Positions 24,627-33,223 of a DNA stretch of 64,000 bases are shown here, piece by piece (positions within the stretch are counted from its first letter, which is position 1; every line of letters starts with the position of its first letter). The stretch lies in contig JAEWJZ010000030.1 in the NCBI GenBank assembly GCA_023386315.1, positions 1-64,000 of the forward strand. The letters run 5' to 3'. This DNA comes from Bacillota bacterium. Its GTDB lineage: Bacteria; Bacillota; Clostridia; Lachnospirales; Lachnospiraceae. Below the pieces are notes generated by a model. The model did not search any database. It was not told the origin of the DNA and was given only the letters and a program-made list of their open reading frames with translations. A program made the translations under genes and the position numbers.

Positions 24627-24796
24627 GCTGCGCAGAGGATATCCGTAAGGTTAATAAGGCATTTATATTTGCGGGCCGGTATACGAAGGCCGGCCCGGAG
24701 TTCTATTTTTCCCTTCCCTTAAGCCAGGCAGCCAGACTCATTAAGGATGTGGCGGAAACAGCCAGGGAAGAAAACAGGGAAAGAAATGTGAGGTGA
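24605..24796 (+). CDS. -1 frameshift extension of the tail chaperone (gpE'/gpGT-like)
   Basis: The zero-frame codons CGT TTT TTC contain the heptamer T TTT TTC at 24605-24611. Slipping back one base leads into an open frame from 24611 to the TGA at 24794-24796, adding 61 residues (total about 171). The added part starts LPRGISCAEDIRKVNKAF and ends VAETAREENRERNVR; it has no start codon or ribosome site of its own. The stop overlaps the tape-measure start (GTGA). A programmed -1 frameshift at this place is a conserved feature of tailed phages. Confidence 0.78.
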   Translation, partial: FFLPRGISCAEDIRKVNKAFIFAGRYTKAGPEFYFSLPLSQAARLIKDVAETAREENRERNVR

Positions 24797-25236
24797 GAAA
24801 CATAGCAGAAAAAAAGTATGAAATGAATGTGAAAATTCAGAATACATTAAATAAATCCTTAGATGCATCTGTTAAGAATGCGGAAAAAAATATTGACCAG
24901 CTGGAGCGGAAAATTGAGATAGCAGTAAAAGAAGCAGAAGAAACTGCTGGTGATAAAAGTGCAAAGGCAATAAAAGATCTTGGTCAGGCCTCTGATAAAT
25001 TTTTGGGTACTGTAAAAGCGGGAAGTTCGATTGCTATTGGGAAAACCACAGATTTTTTAAAAGACTCTGTTACTGCAGGCTTAGGATTTGAGGCTCAAAT
25101 GAGCTCCGTTAAAACAATTACGAAAGCTTCCTCCTCTGAAATAGAGCGTCTTGATTTGGCAGCCAGAAAAATGGGAGAAACCACAGGTTTTTCTGCCCAG
25201 GAGGCTGGCCAGGAACTGGAACGTATGGCTTTGGCT
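24793..25236 (+). CDS. Tape-measure protein, exon 1
   Basis: The first 148 codons of a TP901-1-type tape-measure protein. They are a coiled-coil-rich N-terminus (QNTLNKSLDASVKNAEKNID) followed by the conserved core (SVTAGLGFEAQMSSVKTITK and TTGFSAQEAGQELERMALA). Without splicing, the frame stops at the TAA at 25237, inside a motif that normally continues ALAGWKTGDML. Joined to exon 2 at 25553, the motif is restored in frame, giving about 1139 aa. The GTG start overlaps the chaperone extension stop. The protein sets tail length and is extruded or lies inside the tube. Confidence 0.85.
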
Positions 25237-25552
25237 TAATTATGGGCCGGCTGAATTGAAAGGTTCAGTGCATACCGGGGAAAATCGGTGAAGGCTAAAA
25301 TTGCAGGAGATACAGAGTGCAGTCATGCTAATACCGAGAGAGCTGCGGATCAGGCAGTTTTTGTAACGCATAGGAGTTGAGCGTTTCTGAGAGCAAAAAA
25401 ACTCCCACGAGTCTCCGGCACGGTTGTCTTTAGGGCAGTCTGAGATAGTTAGCCGCTATCAAACCTAACGTATAACGAGGGTGAAGATATATGCTGAGCT
25501 TACAGGAAACTGTAAGAAGCAGAGGATAAAAAGCCTTTGCGGTAACACACTG
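25237..25552 (+). ncRNA. Putative self-splicing group I intron in the tape-measure gene
   Basis: A 316-nt insertion whose removal exactly restores the reading frame. P1: exon 25231-25236 (UUGGCU) pairs with 25245-25250 (GGCCGG), placing the exon's last U opposite G. The intron ends in G (25552). P2: CTGAA/TTCAG (25251-25255 and 25264-25268). P4: UUGCAG 25301-25306 with CUGCGG 25343-25348. Candidate P7: GCAU 25368-25371 with AUGC 25491-25494, next to an AAGATATATGC S-like element. P9: CTTACAG-GAAA-CTGTAAG (25499-25516). A further 7-bp helix lies at 25519-25540. No endonuclease gene is present. P3 and P8 were not firmly assigned. Confidence 0.82.
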
Positions 25553-28528
25553 GGATGGAAAACAGGGGATATGTTAAAAGGGCTGCCAGGAGTTATGAAT
25601 CTGGCGGCAGCCTTTGGCGAAGATTTAGGAAGTGTTTCCGGAACTGTTACAGATACTATGGGATCATTTGGTCTGCAGGCCAGTGAATCTGCACGAATGG
25701 TTGATGTTCTGGCTCAGGCGTCCATAAGCACAAACACCAGTCTGGATATGATGGGAAAGGCACTTCAGGGGGCAGCACCGGCAGCATCTGCATTTGGCTA
25801 CAGCGTTGAAGATACGGCGATGGCGGTAGGACTGATGTCAGATGCAGGAATTCAGGGAGAAGCAGCGGGAGAATCACTGAAAAATCTGCTCACTCATCTA
25901 TCCGAACCTACTAAATCAATTCAGAACTATATGGACAAGTTATCCGTATCTTTAAAAGACAGCTCAGGAGAGATGAAGCCGCTTGGTACATTACTTGCAG
26001 AACTGAAATCCGGATTTTCAGGATTATCAGATGCACAGAAAGAGGAGTATGCAGCAGGGCTGGCAGGTAAAGACGGTATGGCTGGATTTCTTGCCATGAT
26101 GGAAGGTTCAGATGGGGATTTTATCAGGCTAAAAGAGGCAATGGAGAATAGCGAAGGAGCTGCCCAGAAACTTTCCGATGTTCGAATGGATAATCTGGCA
26201 GGGGATGTTTCTCTTTTTAAAGGTGCATACGAAGGAATCAGCCTTGATGTTTACAGTGGTATTTCTGATGAGCTTAGAATAATCGTTCAGGGAGCAACAA
26301 AATGGCTTCAGAGTTTTGGAGAAACATTGGAAGGTCATATTCCCACTGCAAGAAGGTTCATGTCTGAATTTGCGGATGGATTGGTGAAAGCGTTTGGTCC
26401 GGTGAAAGCAGTTGGGGAATGGTTTTTAGATCACCCGGAAGCTATCAAGGGAGGAATTGTTGGAATTACTACCGCTTTTACGGCATTTAAAGCGGCAAAC
26501 ATGGCTAAAACCGGTATAGACGTATTGGGGAAATTATCCTCGCTTATGAGTGCCTGGCCTTTGGCAGCCTTTGGTCTGGCGGCCGGGGCAATAACCGGGA
26601 TTGTGATGGCTGTGAAGGAGCATAATGATAAGCTGGTAAAACAGAATCTTACTGAGAAGTTTGGTTCTATAAAACTTTCTGTTGAAGAACTTGATACTAC
26701 CGCCAAGAGAATTGTAGATAATGGAAATTTAAACAATTTATCTGCAGCGTTCGGAGAACTGGATAAAATTAAAGATCTGTCAAAAAATTTCAATGGAGCC
26801 AATGATGAATTAGATAAGCTTACCTGGAAAGTTGGCATGGGATTTGAACTGGATAACGGTGAGAAGGATCAGTTATCATCTACTATAGATGGATTAGTAA
26901 AAGGGGCATTAGATATTGTTGAGCAGACCCAGTTTTCAGCTAATTTAAATATTCAGGCTCTATTTGGTACTGATAGTGATGTAGGAAAAAAGTTGATTGA
27001 TAGTTTTAACGCTACGTATCAATCAATTGGTTCAGAAGTAAGTGAAAAGGGAAGACAGCTGGGAGAGGTATACAAAAACGCCATAGCTGATGGTGTCATT
27101 GACTCGAAAGAAGCTGAAATGATTAAGTCTCTTCAAAAGGAATTATCTGATGTAACAAGTCAGGTTGTAAAATCTAGAACTGAAGGAAAAATGCAGAGAA
27201 TCATGATGCAATATTCTGGTAAAGATCTGGATCCCGAAACATTTAAAAATCTGCAGAAGGAAATAAAAGACACGCTTAATGAAAAGCGGGAACAACTGAT
27301 GCAGGTTATGGATATGAGTCTTGGAGACTTAGATCTGCAGCTAAAAAGGGGAGATATATCTGCTGATCAATATGAAGTTGAAAAAAAGAAGATTCAGGAT
27401 CAATATAATTTACAAGAGATGGAGTATGAGGGAAATAGGATTGGATTTTCCGCTGCTTCTGTAGCTGATATTTATCAGGAAGATTTTAAGGGGATTATTC
27501 CAAATGTAAAAACAGGATTAGATAATGCAATGGATGATATTAGCAACACAGATAATGCAGCATTGTCTTTTGATTCTGATATATTATGGAAGAAAATGGG
27601 ATTTAATAATCTGGACAAAAAAACCAGAAAAAATTTATCTGCATTATGGGCCGATATGCAATCAGACTACGATGATTTACAGTCTAAGGTCCAGGGATAT
27701 CTGGAACGTGGTGAATCGGTACCTGAGGAAGTTGCAAAACAATTATCAGACGCTTCTTTTATTGGAGCAGCGGCTGGTGATAAAAGAGCAATTTGGCAGA
27801 TGATGGCATTTAATATTTCAGATAATCCTGGTTATAAAAAAGCAATTGAACAGGCAAGAGAAAAAGGTGCTGAGATTCCAGAAGAAATAGCAATTTATCT
27901 GGATCATAATGGGCCCGTTGTGACTGATGCAGTAGGCAGAATGTATGACAATGCAGTAACAGCAGTAAACGATAAATTTGGTACATTAGAAGTAAATGGA
28001 AAAATCAAATATAATTTTTCTGCGCCAATGGCTTATGGAAAATTTGTTGATGCATCAGGTAATGAAGTAACATCACAGCAAGCTCTATCTACAGGAGATC
28101 CATTTCTTGATCAAATATATCATTTCGGAGATGAAGCGAAAAATCCTAAAGCGAATAAGTTTGATAAGAATGCAAAAGGAGGATTAATAAGCCACCCCAC
28201 AATATCCTGGTTTGCTGAAGAATATCCCGAAATGGCAATACCAATAAATAATTCAAAACGATCAAGGATGCTCTGGCAGGAAACAGGCCGGCTGATTGGT
28301 GCCTATGAAGAGAATAATTATGGGAAAATTTACGAAAATATGACTTCATCAAATTTAAGTGATATGAATTACGGTAATTCATTTGCTCCTGTATTCAGTC
28401 CAACTATCTATATAAATGGAAAACCTGCCTCCAGGGAAGAAACATCCGGAGCGGTTCAGATGACGTATGAGCAATTTAAAGAGTGGGCGGCACAGTTTCA
28501 AAGAGAGAGAGTCAGGGTGGCATTTTAG
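25553..28528 (+). CDS. Tape-measure protein, exon 2
   Basis: The remaining 991 codons. They open with GWKTGDMLKGLPGVMNLAAA, the continuation of the TP901 core motif interrupted after ALA in exon 1. The core runs to about residue 200 of this exon (GYSVEDTAMAVGLMSDAGIQG, SLKNLLTHLSEP). Hydrophobic segments follow (GGIVGITTAFTAFKAANMA and WPLAAFGLAAGAITGIVMAV), probably buried in the tube or used for membrane contact. Long helices and a C-terminal region ending in YEQFKEWAAQFQRERVRVAF complete it. An ATG at 25481 lies in the intron and is unlikely to be the native start. Confidence 0.88.
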   Translation, partial: GWKTGDMLKGLPGVMNLAAAFGEDLGSVSGTVTDTMGSFGLQASESARMVDVLAQASISTNTSLDMMGKALQGAAPAASAFGYSVEDTAMAVGLMSDAGIQGEAAGESLKNLLTHLSEPTKSIQNYMDKLSVSLKDSSGEMKPLGTLLAELKSGFSGLSDAQKEEYAAGLAGKDGMAGFLAMMEGSDGDFIRLKEAMENSEGAAQKLSDVRMDNLAGDVSLFKGAYEGISLDVYSGISDELRIIVQGATKWLQSFGETLEGHIPTARRFMSEFADGLVKAFGPVKAVGEWFLDHPEAIKGGIVGITTAFTAFKAANMAKTGIDVLGKLSSLMSAWPLAAFGLAAGAITGIVMAVKEHNDKLVKQNLTEKFGSIKLSVEELDTTAKRIVDNGNLNNLSAAFGELDKIKDLSKNFNGANDELDKLTWKVGMGFELDNGEKDQLSSTIDGLVKGALDIVEQTQFSANLNIQALFGTDSDVGKKLIDSFNATYQSIGSEVSEKGRQLGEVYKNAIADGVIDSKEAEMIKSLQKELSDVTSQVVKSRTEGKMQRIMMQYSGKDLDPETFKNLQKEIKDTLNEKREQLMQVMDMSLGDLDLQLKRGDISADQYEVEKKKIQDQYNLQEMEYEGNRIGFSAASVADIYQEDFKGIIPNVKTGLDNAMDDISNTDNAALSFDSDILWKKMGFNNLDKKTRKNLSALWADMQSDYDDLQSKVQGYLERGESVPEEVAKQLSDASFIGAAAGDKRAIWQMMAFNISDNPGYKKAIEQAREKGAEIPEEIAIYLDHNGPVVTDAVGRMYDNAVTAVNDKFGTLEVNGKIKYNFSAPMAYGKFVDASGNEVTSQQALSTGDPFLDQIYHFGDEAKNPKANKFDKNAKGGLISHPTISWFAEEYPEMAIPINNSKRSRMLWQETGRLIGAYEENNYGKIYENMTSSNLSDMNYGNSFAPVFSPTIYINGKPASREETSGAVQMTYEQFKEWAAQFQRERVRVAF

Positions 28529-28537
28529 GAGGCAGAA

Positions 28538-28750
28538 ATGACAGAACAGTATATAACACTACAGGGTGATACCTGGGATATGGCGGCTAAAAAAGTATAC
28601 GGGGAAGAGAAGTATCTTGATTATCTGATGAGTAATAATTTAAACTGTTTAAACTATTTTATTTTTCCGGCAGGAGTCTCTTTAAGGACACCGACACTTC
28701 CAGCAGACCGGGCAAATGGAGTTCCGGAATGGAGAATCAACAATAATTAA
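28538..28750 (+). CDS. Tail protein X-like (LysM-type)
   Basis: A 70-aa protein of the phage P2 gpX family: YITLQGDTWDMAAKKVYGEEKYLDYLM resembles a LysM fold and is followed by FPAGVSLRTPTLP. In P2-like tails X works with D at the tube end near the baseplate. An AGGAGG site precedes the ATG, 9 nt after the tape-measure stop. Confidence 0.8.
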   Translation: MTEQYITLQGDTWDMAAKKVYGEEKYLDYLMSNNLNCLNYFIFPAGVSLRTPTLPADRANGVPEWRINNN

Positions 28751-28770
28751 ATGTACAGGAGGGATGGCAT

Positions 28771-30018
28771 ACGGGAAATCCAAGAAGAAAAAATTTAAGT
28801 GTTGTTTATAACGGAATTGATATATGGAACAATTTATCTCCTTACATAGAGAGTTTTTCTTATGAGGATTCTGTGGATGAATCAGACACCATATCCATAT
28901 CCTTAAGCGACCGCGATTTAAAATGGAGCCGAACCTGGCTTCCGGAAAAGGGTGATAAAATATCTCCTTCCATCATCCTGGAGAATTGGAACTATGAAGG
29001 AGAAAAAATGACAGTCATATGCGGAGCTTTTTTAGTAGATGATTATTCCTTCTCCTGTCCTCCCTTTTCCTGCACAATCAATGGAGTTTCTGCACCTGTA
29101 GACACTTCATTCAAAGAATCAGAAAATACAAAAACATGGGAAAATGCAACGGTTCGCCTGATTGCCAATGAAATTGCTTCAAAATATGGTTTAGAACTGA
29201 TATTTGAAGTCGGTGAAGACATAACGGTATCGAAAACAGAGCAGGATAAGCAGCCGGACAGTGAGTTTCTAAAAAATCTATGTGAAAAATATGGGCTGGG
29301 TATTAAGGTTTATTCAAACCGGCTGGTCATATGGGATTTGAAACAGTACTTTGAGAAATCTCCGGTGCTTACCATTGTACCTGAGATGGTATCAAAATGG
29401 TCATATAACAGTACGATACAGGGAACCTATACCGGTGCTAAGGTGAGTTATACCAATCCCAATAATGAGAAGACTGTTGAAATACTGGTGGGCACAGAAA
29501 ACCGGCTTTATAAAACCAATCAGAAAGCAGACAGTGAAGCAGATGCCAGAAGGATTGGAGAAAGTATCTTAAGAAATGCCAATCGCAAAGAAAGAACCAT
29601 GAAGCTGACTATACCGCCCAAAATGTCTTTATATGCAACCAGCAATGTAAAATTATCCGGCTTTGGTAATCTGGATGGGAAATATTTTGTTGAGAAGGTA
29701 TCTCACAGTTTATCCGGTAAATCATACGATATGCAGGTAAGTCTCAGCTGTATATCCAGAGACAGTGAAAATTCAGATAAGAAAACTGAGAATGGGACAG
29801 CGCAGACAGAAAACAACTCTGTCCATGGAAATTACACAGTGGTCAAAGGGGATAGCCTGTGGAGTATTGCAAAACATTTTTATGGAAACGGGAGCAAATG
29901 TCAGGATCTTTATCAAATTAACAGAGATCTTATCGAAGCAGAAGCAAAAAAGAGGGGAAAGAAGGACTCTGGAAATGGTTACTTTATCTACCCAGGAACG
30001 TCCCTTATTATACCATGA
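28771..30018 (+). CDS. Late control protein D-like tail hub protein, apparent ACG start
   Basis: About 415 aa of the gpD/gp27-like hub family, ending in a LysM domain (NYTVVKGDSLWSIAKHFYGNG to the end). The frame is open from 28747, and the family-typical N-terminus reads GNPRRKNLSVVYNGIDIW. In this frame the codon before GNPRR is ACG (28771), 8 nt after a good AGGAGG. The nearest standard start in frame is a GTG at 28873, 34 codons inside the conserved domain and without a ribosome site. The ATG at 28764 is in another frame that stops soon after. An ACG start, one change from ATG, is the simplest reading. Confidence 0.8.
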   Translation, partial: TGNPRRKNLSVVYNGIDIWNNLSPYIESFSYEDSVDESDTISISLSDRDLKWSRTWLPEKGDKISPSIILENWNYEGEKMTVICGAFLVDDYSFSCPPFSCTINGVSAPVDTSFKESENTKTWENATVRLIANEIASKYGLELIFEVGEDITVSKTEQDKQPDSEFLKNLCEKYGLGIKVYSNRLVIWDLKQYFEKSPVLTIVPEMVSKWSYNSTIQGTYTGAKVSYTNPNNEKTVEILVGTENRLYKTNQKADSEADARRIGESILRNANRKERTMKLTIPPKMSLYATSNVKLSGFGNLDGKYFVEKVSHSLSGKSYDMQVSLSCISRDSENSDKKTENGTAQTENNSVHGNYTVVKGDSLWSIAKHFYGNGSKCQDLYQINRDLIEAEAKKRGKKDSGNGYFIYPGTSLIIP

Positions 30019-30029
30019 AAGGAGAAACT

Positions 30030-30443
30030 ATGAATGATGTGGTCAGAGTTGGGCGGATTTCATCTATAAATCAGGAAAATGGAATGGTCAGAGTTTATTA
30101 TCCGGACAGAGACAGTACGACTTCAGAGCTGGGAATGTTTTATTTTCTGGGAGAGTACAAACCCCCGAAAGTGAATGATCAGGTAATTGTACTTCATTTG
30201 TCAAATGATACCAGCTCAGGCGTTGTATTAGGCGGATTCTGGAATGAAGTCAGCAAGGCTCCCAGGAAAATGTCCTATAAAAAGGAGATGGACAGTGACA
30301 GTTACGAATTTCTTCAAAACGGAACATTCACATTACATTCCCAGGAAATCAGCCTGGAAGGAGAAACGGGAGCGATTACTCTCACCGAAATTCTGGACAT
30401 GAAAAACAGGCTGGAAAAATTGGAAAGGAGTCTGTCGGGATGA
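30030..30443 (+). CDS. Baseplate spike protein V-like
   Basis: A 137-aa protein of the phage baseplate assembly protein V family. An N-terminal OB-fold (VVRVGRISSINQENGMVRVYYPDRD) leads to a VNDQVIVLHLSNDTSSGVVLGGF segment and a C-terminal beta part, then a short helix. It forms the membrane-piercing spike in contractile tails. ATG 30030 is chosen after AAAGGAG; an earlier ATG overlapping the gpD stop lacks a site. It overlaps the next gene by 4 nt. Confidence 0.85.
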   Translation: MNDVVRVGRISSINQENGMVRVYYPDRDSTTSELGMFYFLGEYKPPKVNDQVIVLHLSNDTSSGVVLGGFWNEVSKAPRKMSYKKEMDSDSYEFLQNGTFTLHSQEISLEGETGAITLTEILDMKNRLEKLERSLSG

Positions 30444-30829
30444 TTGGATTATTAGGAAATCTGCGCTTCCGTGTCAATGACAGTCGGGTTTTTACTTTTC
30501 AGAATTTAAAAAGAGAAGTTTCAGCGTCGTGGAGTACGATGGAACGAATTGGCCAGAAGCCTCTCAGTGAATTTAACGGACCTGACCTCCAGACTATAAG
30601 TTTCGATATAACGCTGGATGCATCTTTGGGTGTGAAGCCAAGATATCTTTTAGAAGTGTTGGAACGGATGGTTGAGGCTGGGGAAGTAAATACACTTGTA
30701 ATCGGCAAAAAAAAGGTCGGAAAAAACAAATGGGTTATTACAAAAAGTTCAGAAGCCTGGGAGGTTGTATTAAGAGGCGGAGAATTGTACCGGGCCAGTG
30801 TTTCGTTGACTTTACAGGAATATTTGTGA
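30440..30829 (+). CDS. Tail protein U-like
   Basis: A 129-aa protein of the P2 gpU family: MIGLLGNLRFRVNDSRVFTFQNL, a SWSTMERIGQKPLSEFNGPDLQTISFDITL core and a C-terminal YRASVSLTLQEYL strand. In P2-type loci U lies with X and D, and is thought to help tail completion at the baseplate end. It overlaps the spike gene by 4 nt. Confidence 0.85.
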   Translation: MIGLLGNLRFRVNDSRVFTFQNLKREVSASWSTMERIGQKPLSEFNGPDLQTISFDITLDASLGVKPRYLLEVLERMVEAGEVNTLVIGKKKVGKNKWVITKSSEAWEVVLRGGELYRASVSLTLQEYL

Positions 30830-30839
30830 GGTGAGTAAA

Positions 30840-31139
30840 ATGGTAAATTACGAATTATCAATATCTGGCTTATCCGGCAGACTGGAAGAGGAATTGAAGA
30901 GAAATTTAAAAGCGCTGCTGGGAACGAGAGCTGGTACCCAGCCGGCTGACAGAGATTTTGGAATCTCATGGGATTGCCTCGATGAGGTTCCGGAAGCAGC
31001 AGAAAGCCTGTTTTTCCTGGAGGTAACCAGTAAAGTGGAAAAATATGAACCCAGAGTATCAATAAAAGATATTGTATTTGAGAATAAAGAGGGCACTATC
31101 TTTCCACACATATATTTTACAGGAAAGGAGGAAAATTGA
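30840..31139 (+). CDS. Baseplate wedge protein (gp25/W-like)
   Basis: A 99-aa protein of the gp25-like (IraD/GPW) family: a helical N-terminus (ELKRNLKALLGTRAGTQPADRDFGISWDCLD) with the family's arginine-containing turn, then two strands. It nucleates sheath polymerisation at the baseplate in contractile tails, a second sign of an R-type particle. ATG 30840 follows GAGGTGAG. Its stop overlaps the gpJ ATG. Confidence 0.83.
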   Translation: MVNYELSISGLSGRLEEELKRNLKALLGTRAGTQPADRDFGISWDCLDEVPEAAESLFFLEVTSKVEKYEPRVSIKDIVFENKEGTIFPHIYFTGKEEN

Positions 31140-32278
31140 TGGAAAGCAGATTTTCTGATTATCCAGAGGTAAGTTTTATTGAAAATACAAGCTTTTCCGA
31201 CTTGCAGGAGAAAATGATCCGTGATTATGAAGATAAGTACAGAGAGCTGACGGGAGAAGATATTTCATTGGGACTGGCCGACCCATATCGTTTGATTCTG
31301 TATTCCTGTGCTGTTGCGATTTATCAGGGGTATCAGTATGAAGACAAAGCTGGAAAAATGGGATTGCTGAAATACAGTACAGGTGAATTTTTGGATAATC
31401 TTGCAGCATTTAAAAAAGTAAAAAGAAATGAAGCAGCTCCTGCTCGTACGGTAATACGGTTCACTCTGTCAGATAAGGTTGAACGGGCAGTTGTAATACC
31501 AAAAGGAACCAGAGTAAAAGGCCCTGATTTATATTTTTTAACAACTAAAAAAAGTGAAATAAAAGCAGGACAGTTATTTACGGATATACCAGCTGAATGT
31601 GAATTAAGCGGAATTGCAGGAAATGGCTATCTGCCCGGAGAAATCAAATGGTTAACGGATTTGCTTCCGTATACAATGAAAGTATCAAATCTTGTGACTA
31701 CCAGTGGTGGTGCAGACAGGGAAAATGATGAAGAACTGGCAGAGAGAATTTATTTATCTCCAGTCAGCTATTCGACAGCCGGCCCGGAACGTGCATACGA
31801 GTATTGGGTAAAGACATTCAGCCCTTCAATTGGAGAATGCCGTATTACTTCGGAATCTCCGGGAGAAGTGGATATTTATGTTACTATGGCAGATGGCACG
31901 ATTCCTGACGATGGTTTTTTAAAGGATCTGGAAACGTATTTATCAGATAGTAATATCAGACCCTTAACAGATCATGTTGTAGTGAAGAAGCCTGAGGAAA
32001 TAAAATACAATATTGAACTGATCTATTATATCCGCAATGAAGACAGGGACAGGGAAGAAACCATGAAGGAAGCCGTTTCAACCGCCTGCAATAATTACAT
32101 AACATGGCAGAAAAAGGTAGGGAGAGATATTAATCCCGCACAGCTTCTGTATCATATAATGGGCACAGGGGTAAAGATGGCTGAAATCGTAAAGCCGGTA
32201 TTTACAGAAATACCGGATTCTGCGCTGGCAGTTCCGGATCAAATCACTTTGACTTACGGAGGAAGACGGGATGATTGA
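31139..32278 (+). CDS. Baseplate protein J-like
   Basis: A 379-aa protein of the baseplate J family (P2 gpJ, Mu gp47, T4 gp6 type). N-terminal helices (DYEDKYRELTGEDISLGLADPYRLILYS) are followed by the central beta domain (VVIPKGTRVKGPDLYF) and the NDEELAERIYLSP motif. An alpha/beta C-terminus ends in ALAVPDQITLTYGG. With gpI and gp25 it makes the wedge of the baseplate. AAAGGAGG precedes the ATG. It overlaps gpI by 8 nt. Confidence 0.88.
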   Translation: MESRFSDYPEVSFIENTSFSDLQEKMIRDYEDKYRELTGEDISLGLADPYRLILYSCAVAIYQGYQYEDKAGKMGLLKYSTGEFLDNLAAFKKVKRNEAAPARTVIRFTLSDKVERAVVIPKGTRVKGPDLYFLTTKKSEIKAGQLFTDIPAECELSGIAGNGYLPGEIKWLTDLLPYTMKVSNLVTTSGGADRENDEELAERIYLSPVSYSTAGPERAYEYWVKTFSPSIGECRITSESPGEVDIYVTMADGTIPDDGFLKDLETYLSDSNIRPLTDHVVVKKPEEIKYNIELIYYIRNEDRDREETMKEAVSTACNNYITWQKKVGRDINPAQLLYHIMGTGVKMAEIVKPVFTEIPDSALAVPDQITLTYGGRRDD

Positions 32279-33209
32279 TTTTTATCACGGTGAGATCAAG
32301 GATATTATGCCGTATAACCTCATTACACCTGAATCAAAAGCAGTCAGTTTTGCAATGAGCCAGGCAATGAAAAAATTGCAGGAGTATTCCCAGGCAAGCC
32401 ATTTATATGGAGAAATTAAAAAAGTACCGGAAGCTGTTTTAGATCTTCTGGCATTGGAACTTAATACCCAGTATTATGAACAGACCATGCCAAGAACCTT
32501 AAAAGAAGAACTGATTGTTCAGACTACCGCATGGTATATGCGTTCCGGAACTCCTGGTGTACTGAAAGAATTTTTAAATGCAGTGCTTGATGGAGGTGAA
32601 ATTAAAGAATGGTATCAGTATAACGGAGCTCCCTATCATTTTAAAGCGATGGTTCAGGTAGGAGATCACGAAATTCTGCCAGGATATGGATCTGAGATAA
32701 AGAGGCAGATAGAGTTATATAAAAATGCCAGATCATGGCTTGAATATGTGGAATTTATAATAAGATCTATTGTTACATGCAAAATCTGTTATAATAATGC
32801 ACTTCGATTTCGTAACCGCTTTTTTCCCCGGGTAAATACGCCTTATTTGAATCTGGATGGGTTCTGGAAGCTGACTGATAAGAAGTTAAGCGGATATGAT
32901 AGTGATGAAAGAATTGATTTTTATCCTGTTGTACAAAAATTTCAAATTAGTGTTTCAAAGGATATATTACCAGGCAGCAAGATGAGGTTGGTTTATAAAC
33001 TCCCAGTAAATCGTTACAGATATGAGCGTTTTCGTCTAATTGGGGCTTTTGAATCAAAATCTGAGAGAAAAAATGCATTAAGAATGAAAAACGAAGTTAA
33101 AAGCGAAATAAAAACAGGGAATATCAGGGTTACCACATTAAATGAATTATCTTCAGAATGGAGCCTGGATAATTCCAGATCATTAAACGGAGGATTAGCC
33201 GTTTTATAG
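32271..33209 (+). CDS. Tail protein I-like, with C-terminal extension
   Basis: A 312-aa protein. Residues 1 to about 190 match the P2 gpI family (LLALELNTQYYEQTMPRTLKEELIVQTTAWYMRSGTPGVLKEFL is characteristic). The remaining 120 residues are a basic, strand-rich addition beyond the usual gpI length. gpI is the wedge component that connects to fibres. Overlap with gpJ indicates coupled translation. Confidence 0.85.
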   Translation: MIDFYHGEIKDIMPYNLITPESKAVSFAMSQAMKKLQEYSQASHLYGEIKKVPEAVLDLLALELNTQYYEQTMPRTLKEELIVQTTAWYMRSGTPGVLKEFLNAVLDGGEIKEWYQYNGAPYHFKAMVQVGDHEILPGYGSEIKRQIELYKNARSWLEYVEFIIRSIVTCKICYNNALRFRNRFFPRVNTPYLNLDGFWKLTDKKLSGYDSDERIDFYPVVQKFQISVSKDILPGSKMRLVYKLPVNRYRYERFRLIGAFESKSERKNALRMKNEVKSEIKTGNIRVTTLNELSSEWSLDNSRSLNGGLAVL

Positions 33210-33223
33210 AAAGGACGAAAAAT

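Noticed and set aside
25237..25552. IStron (group I intron plus IS605-type element)
   Set aside because: No tnpA/tnpB remnant is present, and the whole insert is taken up by ribozyme-like helices.
24793..28528. Tape-measure gene as a pseudogene split by a stop codon
   Set aside because: The break is a discrete 316-nt insert with intron hallmarks whose removal restores the motif exactly. The flanking tail genes are intact.
30499..31062. 187-aa minus-strand open frame across gpU and gp25
   Set aside because: It lies opposite two tightly packed, recognisable tail genes, with no promoter or ribosome site.
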